Shown one piece after another: positions 54,854 to 62,505 of a stretch of 64,000 nt of DNA; positions within the stretch are counted from its first letter, which is position 1, and every line of letters begins with the position of its first letter. The DNA comes from Pseudonocardia sp. (GTDB lineage: Bacteria > Actinomycetota > Actinomycetes > Mycobacteriales > Pseudonocardiaceae). The stretch is from NCBI RefSeq assembly GCF_025465255.1, contig NZ_JAODNI010000026.1:48610-112609 (forward strand). The letters are read 5' to 3'. Both the position numbers and the translations under genes were made by a program. The notes under the pieces were generated by a model, which saw only the letters and a list, made by a program, of their open reading frames with translations, made no database searches and had not been told where the DNA came from.

Positions 54854-55540
54854 GTGGCCCAGGTGCTCCTCGTCGAGGACGACCCCGCGATCCGCGGCGC
54901 GCTCATCCGCGGGCTGACCGAGCGCGGGCACGCCGTCGACTCCGCGCCCACCGCCATGGCCGGTTTGGAGAGCGCCGTCGGCCGCCGGCCGGACCTGGTC
55001 GTGCTGGACCTGGGCCTGCCCGATCTCGACGGCGTCACCATGCTGCGGATGCTGCGCGGCGCGAGCCGGGTCCCGGTGATCGTCGCGACGGCCCGGGACG
55101 ACGAGGCGGAGATCGTCTCGGTCCTCGACGCCGGCGCGGACGACTACCTCGTCAAACCGTTCAGCGCGGCCCAGCTCGACGCCCGCATCCGGGCCGTGCT
55201 GCGCCGCACCGGGGACGCGGCGCCGGACCCGACGGTCGTCGTCGGCGGGTTGCGGGTGGACCCGCGGGGCCGCCGGGCGAGCCTCGACGGCGCCGAGCTG
55301 GAGCTGACGCCGCGGGAGTTCGAGCTGCTGCACTACCTCGCGGCCCGGGAGGGCGAGGTCGTCAGCAAGCGGGAGCTGCTCACGCAGGTCTGGCAACAGC
55401 CCTACGGCGGCGCGGACAAGACCGTCGACGTGCACCTGTCCTGGTTGCGCCGCAAGCTCGGCGAGACCGCGTCGACCGCCCGCTACCTGCACTCCGTCCG
55501 CGGGGTCGGGGTGCGGATCAGCGCACCCGAGACCCCGTGA
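54854..55540 (+). CDS. OmpR family response regulator
   Basis: 228 residues. Receiver domain: acidic pocket in LLVEDDPAIRGA, phospho-Asp in LVVLDLGLPDLDG, Thr/Ala switch VIVATARDD, and Lys in YLVKPFSAAQLDARIRAVLRR. Winged helix: LTPREFELLHYLAAREGEVVSKRELLTQVW, TVDVHLSWLRRKLGET, YLHSVRGVGVRI. Pairs with the kinase that overlaps its stop codon (GTGA). Probable targets are the flanking secreted proteins; signal unknown. Confidence 0.93.
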   Translation: MAQVLLVEDDPAIRGALIRGLTERGHAVDSAPTAMAGLESAVGRRPDLVVLDLGLPDLDGVTMLRMLRGASRVPVIVATARDDEAEIVSVLDAGADDYLVKPFSAAQLDARIRAVLRRTGDAAPDPTVVVGGLRVDPRGRRASLDGAELELTPREFELLHYLAAREGEVVSKRELLTQVWQQPYGGADKTVDVHLSWLRRKLGETASTARYLHSVRGVGVRISAPETP

Positions 55541-56823
55541 GGCGCCGCGTCCTGGTCCTCGTCGGGGCCATCACGACCCTGGTGCTCGTCGCGTTCCTCG
55601 TGCCGCTGGCGCTGCTCGTGCGGACGGTGGCCACGGACCGGGCCGTCGCGGCAGCGACCGCGGAGGCCCAGTCGCTCACCCCGCTGGTCGCCACGGCGGA
55701 TGCGGCCTCGCTCCGGCTGAGCATCGAGCAGGTCGACGCGACGTCCCGGGCGGACATCGCCCTCTACCTGCCGGGCGGGACGACGATCGGCGGCGCGGGC
55801 GTCACGCCGCCGCCCCGGACACCGCTGGTCGAGCTCGGCACCCGCGGGCAGAGCGCGTCGACCGTCGTGCCCGGGGGCCGGGAGATCGTGTTCGCCGTCC
55901 GGGACGCGACCGGGGCCGGCGGCGCCGTCCGCGCCTTCGTGCCGGACGCCGAGCTCACCCGCGGGGTCGACCGTTCCTGGTTGCTGCTGGCCGGGCTGGG
56001 GCTGCTCCTGCTCCTCGTCGGGCTGCTGCTGGGCGACCGGCTCGCCCGCACCCTCGTCCGGGCGACGACCGATCTGGCGCACGTCTCGGACCGGCTGGCC
56101 CGCGGGGAGCTCGACGCCCGCGCGGACCCGGGCGCCCCGGGCGAGCTGGGCGTCGTCGCGGGCGCACTCAACGGGCTGGCCTCGCGGATCGACGGGCTGC
56201 TGCGGGAGGAGCGGGAGAACGTCGCCGACCTCGCACACCGCGTCCGGACCCCGCTCACGGCGCTGCGGCTGGAGGCGGAGTCGCTGCCGGACCCGGACGA
56301 CGCCGCGCGGATCGGCGCCGGCGTCGACGACGTGCAGCGGGCGGTCACCGGCGCCATCGACCAGGCCCGCCGCCGCGGCACGGAAGCCCGCGTCACCGAC
56401 GCGGCCGCCGCGGTCCGGGACCGGGTCGCGTTCTGGGCGGTGCTGGCCGAGGACACGGACCGGGCCGTGACGGTGGACGTCCCCGACGAGCCGGTCCCCG
56501 TCGCCCTGGGCCGCGGGGACCTCGAGGCCTGCGTCGACGCCCTGCTGGGCAACGTCTTCGCCCACACCCCGGACGGCACCGCGTTCGCGGTCCGGCTGAC
56601 GCCCCGACCCGGAGGCGGTGCTGAGCTGGTCGTGTCCGACGCCGGCCCGGGCATCGCCGCGGGGGCGCCCGCGACGGCACGCGGGGTGAGCGGGGCCGGC
56701 TCGACGGGCCTGGGGCTGGACATCGTGCGCCGCGGCGCGGAGCAGGCGGGCGGTGCGCTGCGGCTGGAGAGCTCCCCGGCGGGTGGGCTGCGCGTGGTCG
56801 TCGAGCTGGGTGCGCCGGGTTAA
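55537..56823 (+). CDS. Sensor histidine kinase
   Basis: 428 residues. Two membrane helices (VLVLVGAITTLVLVAFLVPLALLV and WLLLAGLGLLLLLVGLLLGD) enclose a 120-residue external sensor. HAMP-like segment (ARTLVRATTDLAHVSDRLARGELDARA), then H-box ENVADLAHRVRTPLTALRLE, N-box ACVDALLGNVFAHTPDGT, G1 VSDAGPGIAAG and G2 GSTGLGLDIVRRG. The H-box reads HRVRTPL in place of HELRTPL, a variant seen in this subfamily. GTG overlaps the regulator stop, so translation is coupled. Confidence 0.92.
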   Translation: MRRRVLVLVGAITTLVLVAFLVPLALLVRTVATDRAVAAATAEAQSLTPLVATADAASLRLSIEQVDATSRADIALYLPGGTTIGGAGVTPPPRTPLVELGTRGQSASTVVPGGREIVFAVRDATGAGGAVRAFVPDAELTRGVDRSWLLLAGLGLLLLLVGLLLGDRLARTLVRATTDLAHVSDRLARGELDARADPGAPGELGVVAGALNGLASRIDGLLREERENVADLAHRVRTPLTALRLEAESLPDPDDAARIGAGVDDVQRAVTGAIDQARRRGTEARVTDAAAAVRDRVAFWAVLAEDTDRAVTVDVPDEPVPVALGRGDLEACVDALLGNVFAHTPDGTAFAVRLTPRPGGGAELVVSDAGPGIAAGAPATARGVSGAGSTGLGLDIVRRGAEQAGGALRLESSPAGGLRVVVELGAPG

Positions 56824-56914
56824 CGCCTCCTTAGGCGCGACGCAGCGCGCCGTTGGGGCGCGGCCCGGCATCGTCCTCGGTGTCCGGTCCACGACCAGTG
56901 AAGAGGAAACCACG

Positions 56915-57478
56915 ATGACCACCCGCCGCCTGCTCACCCTCGGTGCCGCCGTCACCGCCGCGCTCGTCGCCCTGGGCGGCACCGCCCTCGCCTTCTCCGG
57001 CGACGACGCGACCCGGACGGGGACCGACGACACCGTCAGGACGTCGGCCGCCACGACGATGCCGACCACGACCTTCCCGCTGCCGAGTCCGGCGGCGACG
57101 ATCGACCGCTCCGCCGCGGAGCAGGCCGCCCTGGCCCACGTCGGCGGCGGCACGATCACCCACCACACCGAGAGCGAGACCGAGCACGGCCGCGGGTTCT
57201 GGGAGGTCGAGGTCACGGACGCGCGGGGCGCACACACCCTCTACGTCGACACCACGACCGGCGCGGTCGCCGAGCGGGGCACGGCCAGGACCGGGAGCGC
57301 CGCCCCGACCGGGGGCAGCGCGGTGCGGGTGGACGACAGGGGCGGCCGGAGCGGCGTCGACGACTCCGGCCTGCGCGTCGACGACTCCGGCCGCGGTGTC
57401 GACGGCTCCGGCCGGCACGGCGGGGACGACCGGAGCGGTCGCCACGGCGGAGATGACGACGGCCCGAACCACGACTGA
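56915..57478 (+). CDS. Secreted PepSY-domain protein with Asp/Gly/Arg repeat tail
   Basis: 187 residues. Signal peptide (LLTLGAAVTAALVALGGTALAF), linker rich in Thr, then a PepSY domain (IDRSAAEQAALAHVGGGTITHHTESETEHGRGFWEVEVTD, HTLYVDTTTGAVAERG). The last 45 residues are near-repeats of VDDSG and RHGGDD. PepSY proteins are often regulated by the two-component system beside them and are proposed to bind metals or inhibit proteases; the Asp/His-rich tail could bind cations. RBS AAGAGGAA. Confidence 0.8.
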   Translation: MTTRRLLTLGAAVTAALVALGGTALAFSGDDATRTGTDDTVRTSAATTMPTTTFPLPSPAATIDRSAAEQAALAHVGGGTITHHTESETEHGRGFWEVEVTDARGAHTLYVDTTTGAVAERGTARTGSAAPTGGSAVRVDDRGGRSGVDDSGLRVDDSGRGVDGSGRHGGDDRSGRHGGDDDGPNHD

Positions 57479-57498
57479 GCTCCCCACCCGGGAACGGG

Positions 57499-57536
57499 AC
57501 AGGGCCGGTGACCCCGAGCGGGGTCACCGGCCCTGT
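57499..57536. terminator. Strong bidirectional terminator
   Basis: A perfect 17-bp stem (ACAGGGCCGGTGACCCC and complement) with loop GAGC separates the convergent PepSY and coxG genes, 20-22 bp from both stops. Confidence 0.9.
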
Positions 57537-57557
57537 GCCGTGGGTGGAGCGCCGGGA

Positions 57558-58268
57558 TCAGCTGGAGCGGACCCGCCGAATGATCATGAAGATCACCAGC
57601 AGGGCGGCCAGCGCACCGGCGACCGGGGCGAGCCGCTTGAGCACCGGGGCGCCCGCGGAGTCCAGCAGGTCGATCGCGTCGACGGAGCTGCGGGTCGGGC
57701 TCGACGCCGGCTTCGGCGTCGTGACCGCCGCGGGGGCGCCCGGGGCCGTGGACGACGCACCGGCGGCCGGGGCGGCCGAGCCGTTCGCCGACGGCGTCGC
57801 GGCGGGGGCCGGGGCCTCCTGCTTGTCCCCGAGCTTGTCCGCCAGGCAGGACGAGAACTGGCCGATGATCTTGTCCGCCACGTCCGAGATCACGCCGCGG
57901 CCGAACTGCGCCGGACGCCCGGTGATGGACATGTCGGTCACCATCGTGACCTCGGTCTTGTCCGGCCCGTCCGCCTTCATCGAGCCTGTGACCTTCGCGG
58001 CGGCGGTGCCGTTGCCGCGCGAGTCACGGCCCGTCGCGTCGATGACGACCTTGTGGTTTGCGTCGTCCCGGTCGATGTAGGTGCCCTTGCCCTTGTACGT
58101 CAGGGAGATCGGGCCCAGCTTCACCTTCACCGTGCCGGTGAAGGAGTCGTTCTCGTACTCGGTGAGCGTGGCGCCCGGGAAGCACGGCGCGACGGTCTCG
58201 GGGTTGTTCAGAGCCGCCCACGCCTCCTCGATGGGCGCCGCGATGGTGAACTTGTTCTCCAGCTGCAT
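57558..58268 (-). CDS. coxG: CoxG-like SRPBCC protein with membrane tail
   Basis: 236 residues. CoxG domain (1-150): MQLENKFTIAAPIEEAWAALNNPETVAPCFPGA, VKVKLGPISLTYKGKGTY, TMVTDMSITGRPAQFGRGVISDVADKIIGQF. A Pro/Ala linker and C-terminal helix (LAPVAGALAALLVIFMIIRRVR) would anchor it in the membrane. CoxG is reported to recruit CO-dehydrogenase-type enzymes to the membrane or deliver quinone. Last gene of coxS-coxL-coxM-coxG; 120 bp separate it from coxM. Confidence 0.9.
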   Translation of the reverse strand: MQLENKFTIAAPIEEAWAALNNPETVAPCFPGATLTEYENDSFTGTVKVKLGPISLTYKGKGTYIDRDDANHKVVIDATGRDSRGNGTAAAKVTGSMKADGPDKTEVTMVTDMSITGRPAQFGRGVISDVADKIIGQFSSCLADKLGDKQEAPAPAATPSANGSAAPAAGASSTAPGAPAAVTTPKPASSPTRSSVDAIDLLDSAGAPVLKRLAPVAGALAALLVIFMIIRRVRSS

Positions 58269-58388
58269 TGCTACTGCCTCCTCGTCGCAGGCCGCACTTC
58301 CACACCCCGTCGGATGCGGTGACGGCGGAAACGGCGGAACGCCCGCCCGGAAAGACCAGGCGAGCGTCCCACCGAAATAGGGTCTCCG

Positions 58389-59240
58389 TCAGCCGGCGGC
58401 CGCGAGCACCGCCCGGCCGGTGAGGACCCTGGCCAGGTGCTCACGGTAGTCGGCGGCGGCGTCCGCGTCACTGGGTGCCGCAGTGCCCTCGGTCGCGTGT
58501 TCGGCCGCGGCCCGAACCGCATCCGCGGTGGCGGACTGCCCGACGAGCGCCTGCTCGACCCCGGTGGCCCGGATCGGCGTGGTGCCCATGTTGGTCAGAC
58601 CGATGCGGGCCTCGGCGATGGTGCCGCCGTCGATCCTCAGCGCGGCGGCGACCGCGCACATCGACCAGGCCTGCGCGGTGCGGTTGAACTTCTCGTAGTG
58701 GCTGGTCCAACCGGTGTACTTCGGGAACCGGACCTGGGTGAGGATCTCGCCCTCGCCGATCGCGGTGGTGAAGTAGTCCACGAAGAAGTCCGCCGCGGTC
58801 ACCGTGCGGGTGCCGGAGGTCCCGGCGATGACGAACTCGGCCTCCAGCGCCAGCGCGACGGCGCCGAGGTCGCCGGCCGGGTCCGCGTGGGCGAGCGCGC
58901 CGCCCAGCGTGCCGCGGTGGCGCACCTGCGGGTCCGCGACCGTCGACGTGGCCTGGGCGAGCAGCGCGACGTGCTGCTTCACCAGGTCGTCCCGCAGGAC
59001 GTCGTGGTGCGGTGCCATCGCGCCGATCGCGATCCGGTCGCCGTCGTCGGAGATCGTCCGGAGCTCGGGGATACCCCCGAGGTCGATGACCACCGACGGC
59101 GCGGCGAGCCGGAGCCGGAGCACCGGGAGCAGGCTCTGCCCGCCGGCGAGGATCTTGGCGTCCTCACCGGCCTGGACCAGCGCCTGCACTGCCTCGTCGA
59201 CCGACGCCGGCTTGACGTAGTCGAACTGGGACGGGATCAC
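58389..59240 (-). CDS. coxM: Molybdenum hydroxylase FAD subunit (CoxM-like)
   Basis: 283 residues. FAD-binding PCMH-type fold: FDYVKPASVDEAVQALVQAGEDAKILAGGQSLLPVLRLRLA (FAD loop AGGQSLLP), VADPQVRHRGTLGGALAHADPAGDLGAVALALEAEF (second FAD motif TLGGALAHADPA) and a CO_deh_flav C-terminal domain. Passes electrons from the Mo/FeS subunits to the acceptor. The ATG overlaps the coxL stop by ATGA. Confidence 0.93.
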   Translation of the reverse strand: MIPSQFDYVKPASVDEAVQALVQAGEDAKILAGGQSLLPVLRLRLAAPSVVIDLGGIPELRTISDDGDRIAIGAMAPHHDVLRDDLVKQHVALLAQATSTVADPQVRHRGTLGGALAHADPAGDLGAVALALEAEFVIAGTSGTRTVTAADFFVDYFTTAIGEGEILTQVRFPKYTGWTSHYEKFNRTAQAWSMCAVAAALRIDGGTIAEARIGLTNMGTTPIRATGVEQALVGQSATADAVRAAAEHATEGTAAPSDADAAADYREHLARVLTGRAVLAAAG

Positions 59241-61717
59241 TGGACCTCTCCCTGCGGGTTGTTCGGGTCGATCGAGCCGAGACCGGCACCCGGTGAGTGG
59301 GTGTCGATCGGGGTCTCCCGGGTGGCCTTGCCCTGGGCGTCCTGGATCGCCCGCCAGACCCGCTGCGAGGTGCAGGGCATCTCGACCTCGCGGACACCGA
59401 GGTGGCGGATCGCGTCGATCACGCCGTTGACGATGGCCGGCGTCGAGGCGATGGTGCCCGCCTCGCCGACGCCCTTGACGCCCAGCGGGTTGGACGTGGC
59501 CGGGGTCTCCACCGTCGCCGTGGTGAAGCTCGGCAGGTCCGCGGCCGACGGCAGGGTGTAGTCCACGAACGTGCCGTTGACCAGCGTGCCCTGCTCGTCG
59601 TAGTTGGCCTCCTCGAAGAGGGCCTGCGCGATGCCCTGGGCCAGACCGCCGTGCACCTGGCCCTCCGCGATCAGTGGGTTGACGACGGTGCCGATGTCGT
59701 CGACGCAGACGTAGTGCCGCAGGTCGACGTGCCCGGTCTCGGTGTCGACCTCGATCGCGGCGAGGTGGGTGCCGTGCGGGTAGGAGAAGTTCTCCGGGTC
59801 GTAGACGGCGTCGGAGTCAAGAGAGGGCTCCATGTCCGCCGGGTAGTCGTGCCCGGTGAACGCGGCCCAGGCGATCTCCTGGATGGCCTTGCCCTGGCCG
59901 GTGCCCCTGACGGTGAACTGGCCCGCGTTGAACTCGATGTCCTCCTCGGACGCCTCGAGCATGTGCGCGGCGATCTTCTTCGCCTTCGCGACGACCTTCT
60001 CCGTCGCCTTGACGATGGCGATGCCGCCGACGACGAGCGAGCGCGACCCGTAGGTGTCCAGGCCCTTCGGGGAGATCTGCGTGTCCCCGTGCAGGATCTC
60101 GACGTCCTCGAAGGGCACCCCGAGCTGGTCCGCGACGATCTGGCTGAACGCCGTCTCGTGGCCCTGCCCGTGCCCGGAGGCGCCGGTGACGACCTCGACC
60201 TTCCCGGTGGCAAGCATCCGGACGCTGGCGGCCTCCCAGCCACCCGCCCCGTAGCCCAGCGAGCCCAGCACGCGCGACGGCGCGAGGCCGCACATCTCGG
60301 TGAAGGTGGAGATGCCGATGCCGAGCTGGACCTTGTCGCCGTTGCGGCGGCGCTCCTCCTGCTCACGGCGCAGGCCGGCGTAGTCGAAGAGCTCGACGGC
60401 CTTGTCCGTGGCTTGCTCGTAGTTGCCCGAGTCGTAGGTGAGCCCGACGACGGTGGTGAACGGGAACTCCTCGTGCGTGATCCAGTTCTGCTTCCGCAGC
60501 TCGAGCGGGTCCCGGCCGAGCTCGACGGCCAGCTCGTCCATGATCCGCTCGATGGCGAACGTGGCCTCGGGACGCCCGGCACCGCGGTAGGCGCCGGTCG
60601 GCGTCTTGGTGGTCAGCACCGTCGTGCAGGTGAACTTGTAGGCCGGGATCTTGTAGATCGCGTTGAACATGAAGGCACCGAGCACCGGGACGCCGGGGCC
60701 GACGAGCTCCAGGTAGGCGCCCATGTCCGCGAGCAGCCTCACGTCCAGGCCGGTGACCGTGCCGTCCTTCTTGGCCGTGATCGTGATGTCCTGGATCTGG
60801 TCCCGGCCGTGGTGCGCCGCGAGCAGGGACTCCGAGCGGGTCTCGGTCCACTTGACCGGCTTGCCGAGCTTCTGCGCCACGACCACGCACAGGAGCTCCT
60901 CGGGGGTGACGGACAGCTTGCCGCCGAACCCACCGCCCACGTCGGGGGCGATGACCCGGAGCTTGCTCTCCGGGATGCCCAGCGTCGCCGTGGTCATCGT
61001 GCGCAGCACGTGCGGCACCTGGGTGGCCGAGTACATGACGATCTGCTCGCCGGTCGGGTCCACCACCGCGGAGCGCGGCTCCATGAACGCCGGGATGAGC
61101 CGCTGCTGGCGGAAGCGGCGGCGGACGACGACGGAGTCCGGGTCCGCCTCGGCGGCGGTGATCGCCTCGTCCACGTCGCCACCGGTGCCGGCGGCGCCCG
61201 CGTCGAAGACCCACACGTCGCTGACGTTGGTCTCCAGCGACGGGTGGACGAGGTCCGCGCCGTCGGCGACGGCGGCCTCCATGTCGAGCACGGGCGCGAG
61301 CGGCTCGTAGTCGGCCTCGACGAGGTCCGCGGCATCCCGCGCCTCGGCGGCCGAGCGGGCGAGCACCACCGCGATGCCCTCGCCGGCGAAGTGCACGGTG
61401 TCGATGGCGAGCAGCGGGCGCTGGGGCGCCTTCTCGTTCGGGGTGAGCGGCCAGACGTGCGGCAGACCGATGCCCTCCGCGCCGAGGTCGGCGGCGGTGT
61501 AGACGCCGAAGACACCCGGGGAGGCCTCGGCGGCGGACTTGTCGATCCCGGTGATCGTCGCGTGGGCGATCGGTGACCGGACGACGTGCAGGAACACTGT
61601 GCCGGTCGGGGTGATGGAGTCGGTGAAACGGGTTCGGCCGGTGATCAGACGCGCGTCTTCCTTGCGGGTCCGGGCCTTACCGAATTCGAGCGCGGTGGGT
61701 TCGGCGGTCGTCGTCAT
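59237..61717 (-). CDS. coxL: Molybdenum hydroxylase large subunit (CoxL-like, form II motif)
   Basis: 826 residues. Binds molybdopterin-cytosine dinucleotide and carries the active site. N-terminal aldehyde oxidase a/b hammerhead (ARLITGRTRFTDSI), Mo-binding blocks VGGGFGGKLSVTPEE, GAYRGAGRPEATFAIER, TGASGHGQGHETAFSQI and the catalytic Glu in VKGVGEAGTIAST. The active-site loop is AYRGAGR, the form II signature. Authentic aerobic CO dehydrogenases have AYRCSFR with the Cys that binds Cu. The substrate is therefore more likely an aldehyde or N-heterocycle. The start at 61717 follows coxS by 5 bp. Confidence 0.93.
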   Translation of the reverse strand: MTTTAEPTALEFGKARTRKEDARLITGRTRFTDSITPTGTVFLHVVRSPIAHATITGIDKSAAEASPGVFGVYTAADLGAEGIGLPHVWPLTPNEKAPQRPLLAIDTVHFAGEGIAVVLARSAAEARDAADLVEADYEPLAPVLDMEAAVADGADLVHPSLETNVSDVWVFDAGAAGTGGDVDEAITAAEADPDSVVVRRRFRQQRLIPAFMEPRSAVVDPTGEQIVMYSATQVPHVLRTMTTATLGIPESKLRVIAPDVGGGFGGKLSVTPEELLCVVVAQKLGKPVKWTETRSESLLAAHHGRDQIQDITITAKKDGTVTGLDVRLLADMGAYLELVGPGVPVLGAFMFNAIYKIPAYKFTCTTVLTTKTPTGAYRGAGRPEATFAIERIMDELAVELGRDPLELRKQNWITHEEFPFTTVVGLTYDSGNYEQATDKAVELFDYAGLRREQEERRRNGDKVQLGIGISTFTEMCGLAPSRVLGSLGYGAGGWEAASVRMLATGKVEVVTGASGHGQGHETAFSQIVADQLGVPFEDVEILHGDTQISPKGLDTYGSRSLVVGGIAIVKATEKVVAKAKKIAAHMLEASEEDIEFNAGQFTVRGTGQGKAIQEIAWAAFTGHDYPADMEPSLDSDAVYDPENFSYPHGTHLAAIEVDTETGHVDLRHYVCVDDIGTVVNPLIAEGQVHGGLAQGIAQALFEEANYDEQGTLVNGTFVDYTLPSAADLPSFTTATVETPATSNPLGVKGVGEAGTIASTPAIVNGVIDAIRHLGVREVEMPCTSQRVWRAIQDAQGKATRETPIDTHSPGAGLGSIDPNNPQGEVQ

Positions 61718-61722
61718 GGTGT

Positions 61723-62238
61723 TCAGTTGCCTCCCGCGACGGGGGCCGGCGTCTCGGTCGGGACGGAGGCGCCCGGCTTCATGAGCTGCGCGGCGCGCTG
61801 CACCGAGCGGACGATGTTCTGGTAGCCGGTGCAGCGGCAGAGGTTGCCCTCGATGCCCTCGCGCACCTCGTGCTCGTCGGGGTCGGGGTTGTCGCCGAGC
61901 AGGTCGACGGCGGCCATGATCATGCCGGGCGTGCAGTAGCCGCACTGCAGGCCGTGGCACTCGTTGAAGGCGCTCTGCACGGGGTGCAGCTGGCCGTCGC
62001 GCGCGAGCCCCTCGATGGTGGTGACCTCGGTGCCGTCGGCCTGGACGGCCAGGACGGAGCAGGACTTCACGCTCTGCCCGTTCAGACTGACGGTGCAGGC
62101 ACCGCAGTTGCTCGTGTCACAGCCGATGAGGGTGCCGGTCTTGCCCAGCCGCTCCCTCAGGTACTGCACCAGCAGCATGCGGGGCTCGACGTCGTCGGCG
62201 TAGTTCACGCCGTCGACGGTGACCCGGACCTGTGCCAT
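61723..62238 (-). CDS. coxS: Molybdenum hydroxylase [2Fe-2S] subunit (CoxS-like)
   Basis: 171 residues. Two [2Fe-2S] clusters: a plant-ferredoxin type in [16 protein letters not shown] with downstream Cys ([10 protein letters not shown]), and the C-terminal helical type in [19 protein letters not shown] and [19 protein letters not shown]. The C-terminal 15 residues are Pro-rich. First gene of the cox operon; the 267-bp gap upstream contains an AT-rich patch (about 62485-62510) that may be its promoter. Confidence 0.94.
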   Translation of the reverse strand: MAQVRVTVDGVNYADDVEPRMLLVQYLRERLGKTGTLIGCDTSNCGACTVSLNGQSVKSCSVLAVQADGTEVTTIEGLARDGQLHPVQSAFNECHGLQCGYCTPGMIMAAVDLLGDNPDPDEHEVREGIEGNLCRCTGYQNIVRSVQRAAQLMKPGASVPTETPAPVAGGN

Positions 62239-62505
62239 GGAATCCACTCCTCGTCCGCGACCGGCATCCCTGCCGGACCGCGCAGGACTTCCCGCGGGAA
62301 CCGCGCACGCGTTGTGGCGGCGACCACATCTCACCGCCGATGATCGCCTCGTGCAACATGCCTGCGGCCGTGTTCGGGCCGGTCGGCCGGGTGAGGAACG
62401 GGGATCGGCAGAAGCGTGCACAGAACGAATCCGCAGGCGCGGTTGAATGCGGGCTAGAACCCCGTAGCAGCGACAAGCCCGTCCACGATTTATCACCCGA
62501 GTGGA

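Noticed and set aside
59297..61576. 759-codon plus-strand frame opposite coxL
   Set aside because: Antisense of a well supported molybdenum hydroxylase gene.
57558..62238. Genuine aerobic CO dehydrogenase
   Set aside because: The active-site loop is AYRGAGR (form II) and lacks the Cys that binds copper, so CO oxidation is not supported.
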